A DNA stretch of 64,000 nucleotides, taken from the NCBI RefSeq assembly GCF_964204645.1, contig NC_134025.1:30720001-30784000 (forward strand), given 5' to 3'. Positions within the stretch are counted from its first letter, which is position 1; the number at the start of each line of letters is the position of its first letter. This DNA is from Tubulanus polymorphus (taxonomy: Eukaryota; Nemertea; Palaeonemertea; Tubulaniformes; Tubulanidae). A program made the translations under genes and the position numbers. Below the pieces are notes generated by a model that saw only the letters and a list, made by a program, of their open reading frames with translations, had not been told where the DNA came from and searched no databases. Positions 63,041 to 64,000 of this stretch are shown here, piece by piece.

Positions 63041-64000
63041 CTGAAATATGAATACATCATGAGATGTTGAATGAATAGAATCTGCGGATCAAGTTTCACA
63101 AACAATAATGGAGAAAATCAATCACTTTAATCGTGAATTCTCAAACATTTTCAAATTTTTTTCTATCTCTGCTCATCTCAAACTTTAACATCTAATACCT
63201 CTATCCACGTGTAAACTGCTTCAGCAGATTATCGCGACATAATTATAACTTTATTTCTATTCTAAACTCTAAAAGATAGTTCGATAGTCTTCAGGGAGGA
63301 TGGTTGGATAGGGATTGATGTAAGTTGATATTGTTTAAGACTGTGTTACTTATTTATATACTTTGTAACGATATAACAAGCTTTTTATTAGTACTGAATG
63401 TATATAAACTAGTTTTACACTGTCTGGGGTTTACTGAGCCACTCAGGGAGAGGAGAGAGGGGGTGAGGGGATGAGGGGGCTGCTGCTATCTCTACTTGTT
63501 TTGTAACTTATAAATGGAATCATGATTCAAACAGTAGCTTGCAAGAGAAAGATAAGAAAACTGACAACACATGTTTGAAACACAGATTATTATACCTGCT
63601 TCAGACAGGTGAATATATCTATACACCCCGTATACCAGTCTACAAGGCTACAGTATACAACACCAGTCTAAGCTCATTTTGGTTCTATGGCCGATCTAAC
63701 AACTTAAGACCAGTCTAAGCTCATTTTGGTTCTATGGCCAATCTAACAACTTAAGACCAGTCTAAGTTCATTTTGGTTCTATAATCTATCTAACAACTTA
63801 AGACCAGTCTAAGCTCATTTTGGTTCTATGGCCAATCTAACAACTTAAGACCAGTCTAAGTTCATTTTGGTTCTATAACCAATCTAACAACTTAAGACCA
63901 GTCTAAGTTCATTTTGGTTCTATAACCAATCTAACAACTTAGACAGATCTTAATATTTAACACCATTTCTGCAGTTGGATCCGGATAATTCAGAGGAACA
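63041..64000. other. ALDH16A1 intron with 47-bp tandem array
   Basis: Lies upstream of the first visible ALDH16A1 exon. From 63655 to about 63960 there are six or seven units of 47 bp (AACAACTTAAGACCAGTCTA + AGCTCATTTTGGTTCTATGG + CCAATCT). Spacing was checked at 63664 and 63711. The unit equals the interior of foldback family B. No exon is seen between 63041 and 64000. Confidence 0.8.

Overview
The window is nuclear DNA of an animal. Genes are split by GT-AG introns of about 0.1 to 1.5 kb. Introns and intergenic DNA are AT-rich and full of satellites and small foldback elements, and the proteins resemble single-copy bilaterian orthologues. RBBP4 is nearly vertebrate-like and ALDH16A1 keeps a catalytic cysteine that the mammalian protein lacks, so I infer a slowly evolving invertebrate, probably a marine lophotrochozoan. 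No bacterial, plasmid or CRISPR content is seen.

Layout, left to right: REPS1 (-, 3' end off the left edge); RBBP4/p55 (+, 5160-8708); NDC80/HEC1 (-, 10214-14736); a TAB2/TAB3 orthologue (+, 15616-19798); an RWD + RING protein I cannot name (-, 24394-26564); a 10 kb gene-poor stretch with foldback elements, a 120-bp satellite and exons of an unrecognised minus-strand gene (30903-32990); WEE1 kinase (+, 36684-41269); LANCL3 (-, 42575-44344); AMBRA1 (+, 45879-54798); ALDH16A1 (-, 56774 to beyond the right edge). The recognised genes alternate strictly in strand. This gives head-to-head pairs REPS1/RBBP4, NDC80/TAB and LANCL3/AMBRA1, with tail-to-tail pairs between them. Hand-built multi-exon models of RBBP4 (427 aa), TAB (627 aa), RWD-RING (359 aa), WEE1 (640 aa) and AMBRA1 (1504 aa) close in frame across every junction. 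LANCL3 (412 aa) closes with one boundary placed by reading frame.

Functions: RBBP4 (histone chaperone), NDC80 (kinetochore), WEE1 (G2/M kinase) and AMBRA1 (autophagy, cyclin D turnover) all touch the cell cycle. TAB is a K63-ubiquitin sensor in TAK1 signalling, REPS1 acts in Ral/endocytic signalling, LANCL3 is LanC-like, and ALDH16A1 is a two-domain aldehyde dehydrogenase. I see no evidence that they form one system.

The most unusual structure is in the repeats. Two intronic minisatellites have higher-order periods (606 bp and about 412 bp). Several foldback (MITE-like) families share ends of the type CCAGTT(T/C/G)CAC. Two tandem arrays have a unit that matches part of one of these elements.
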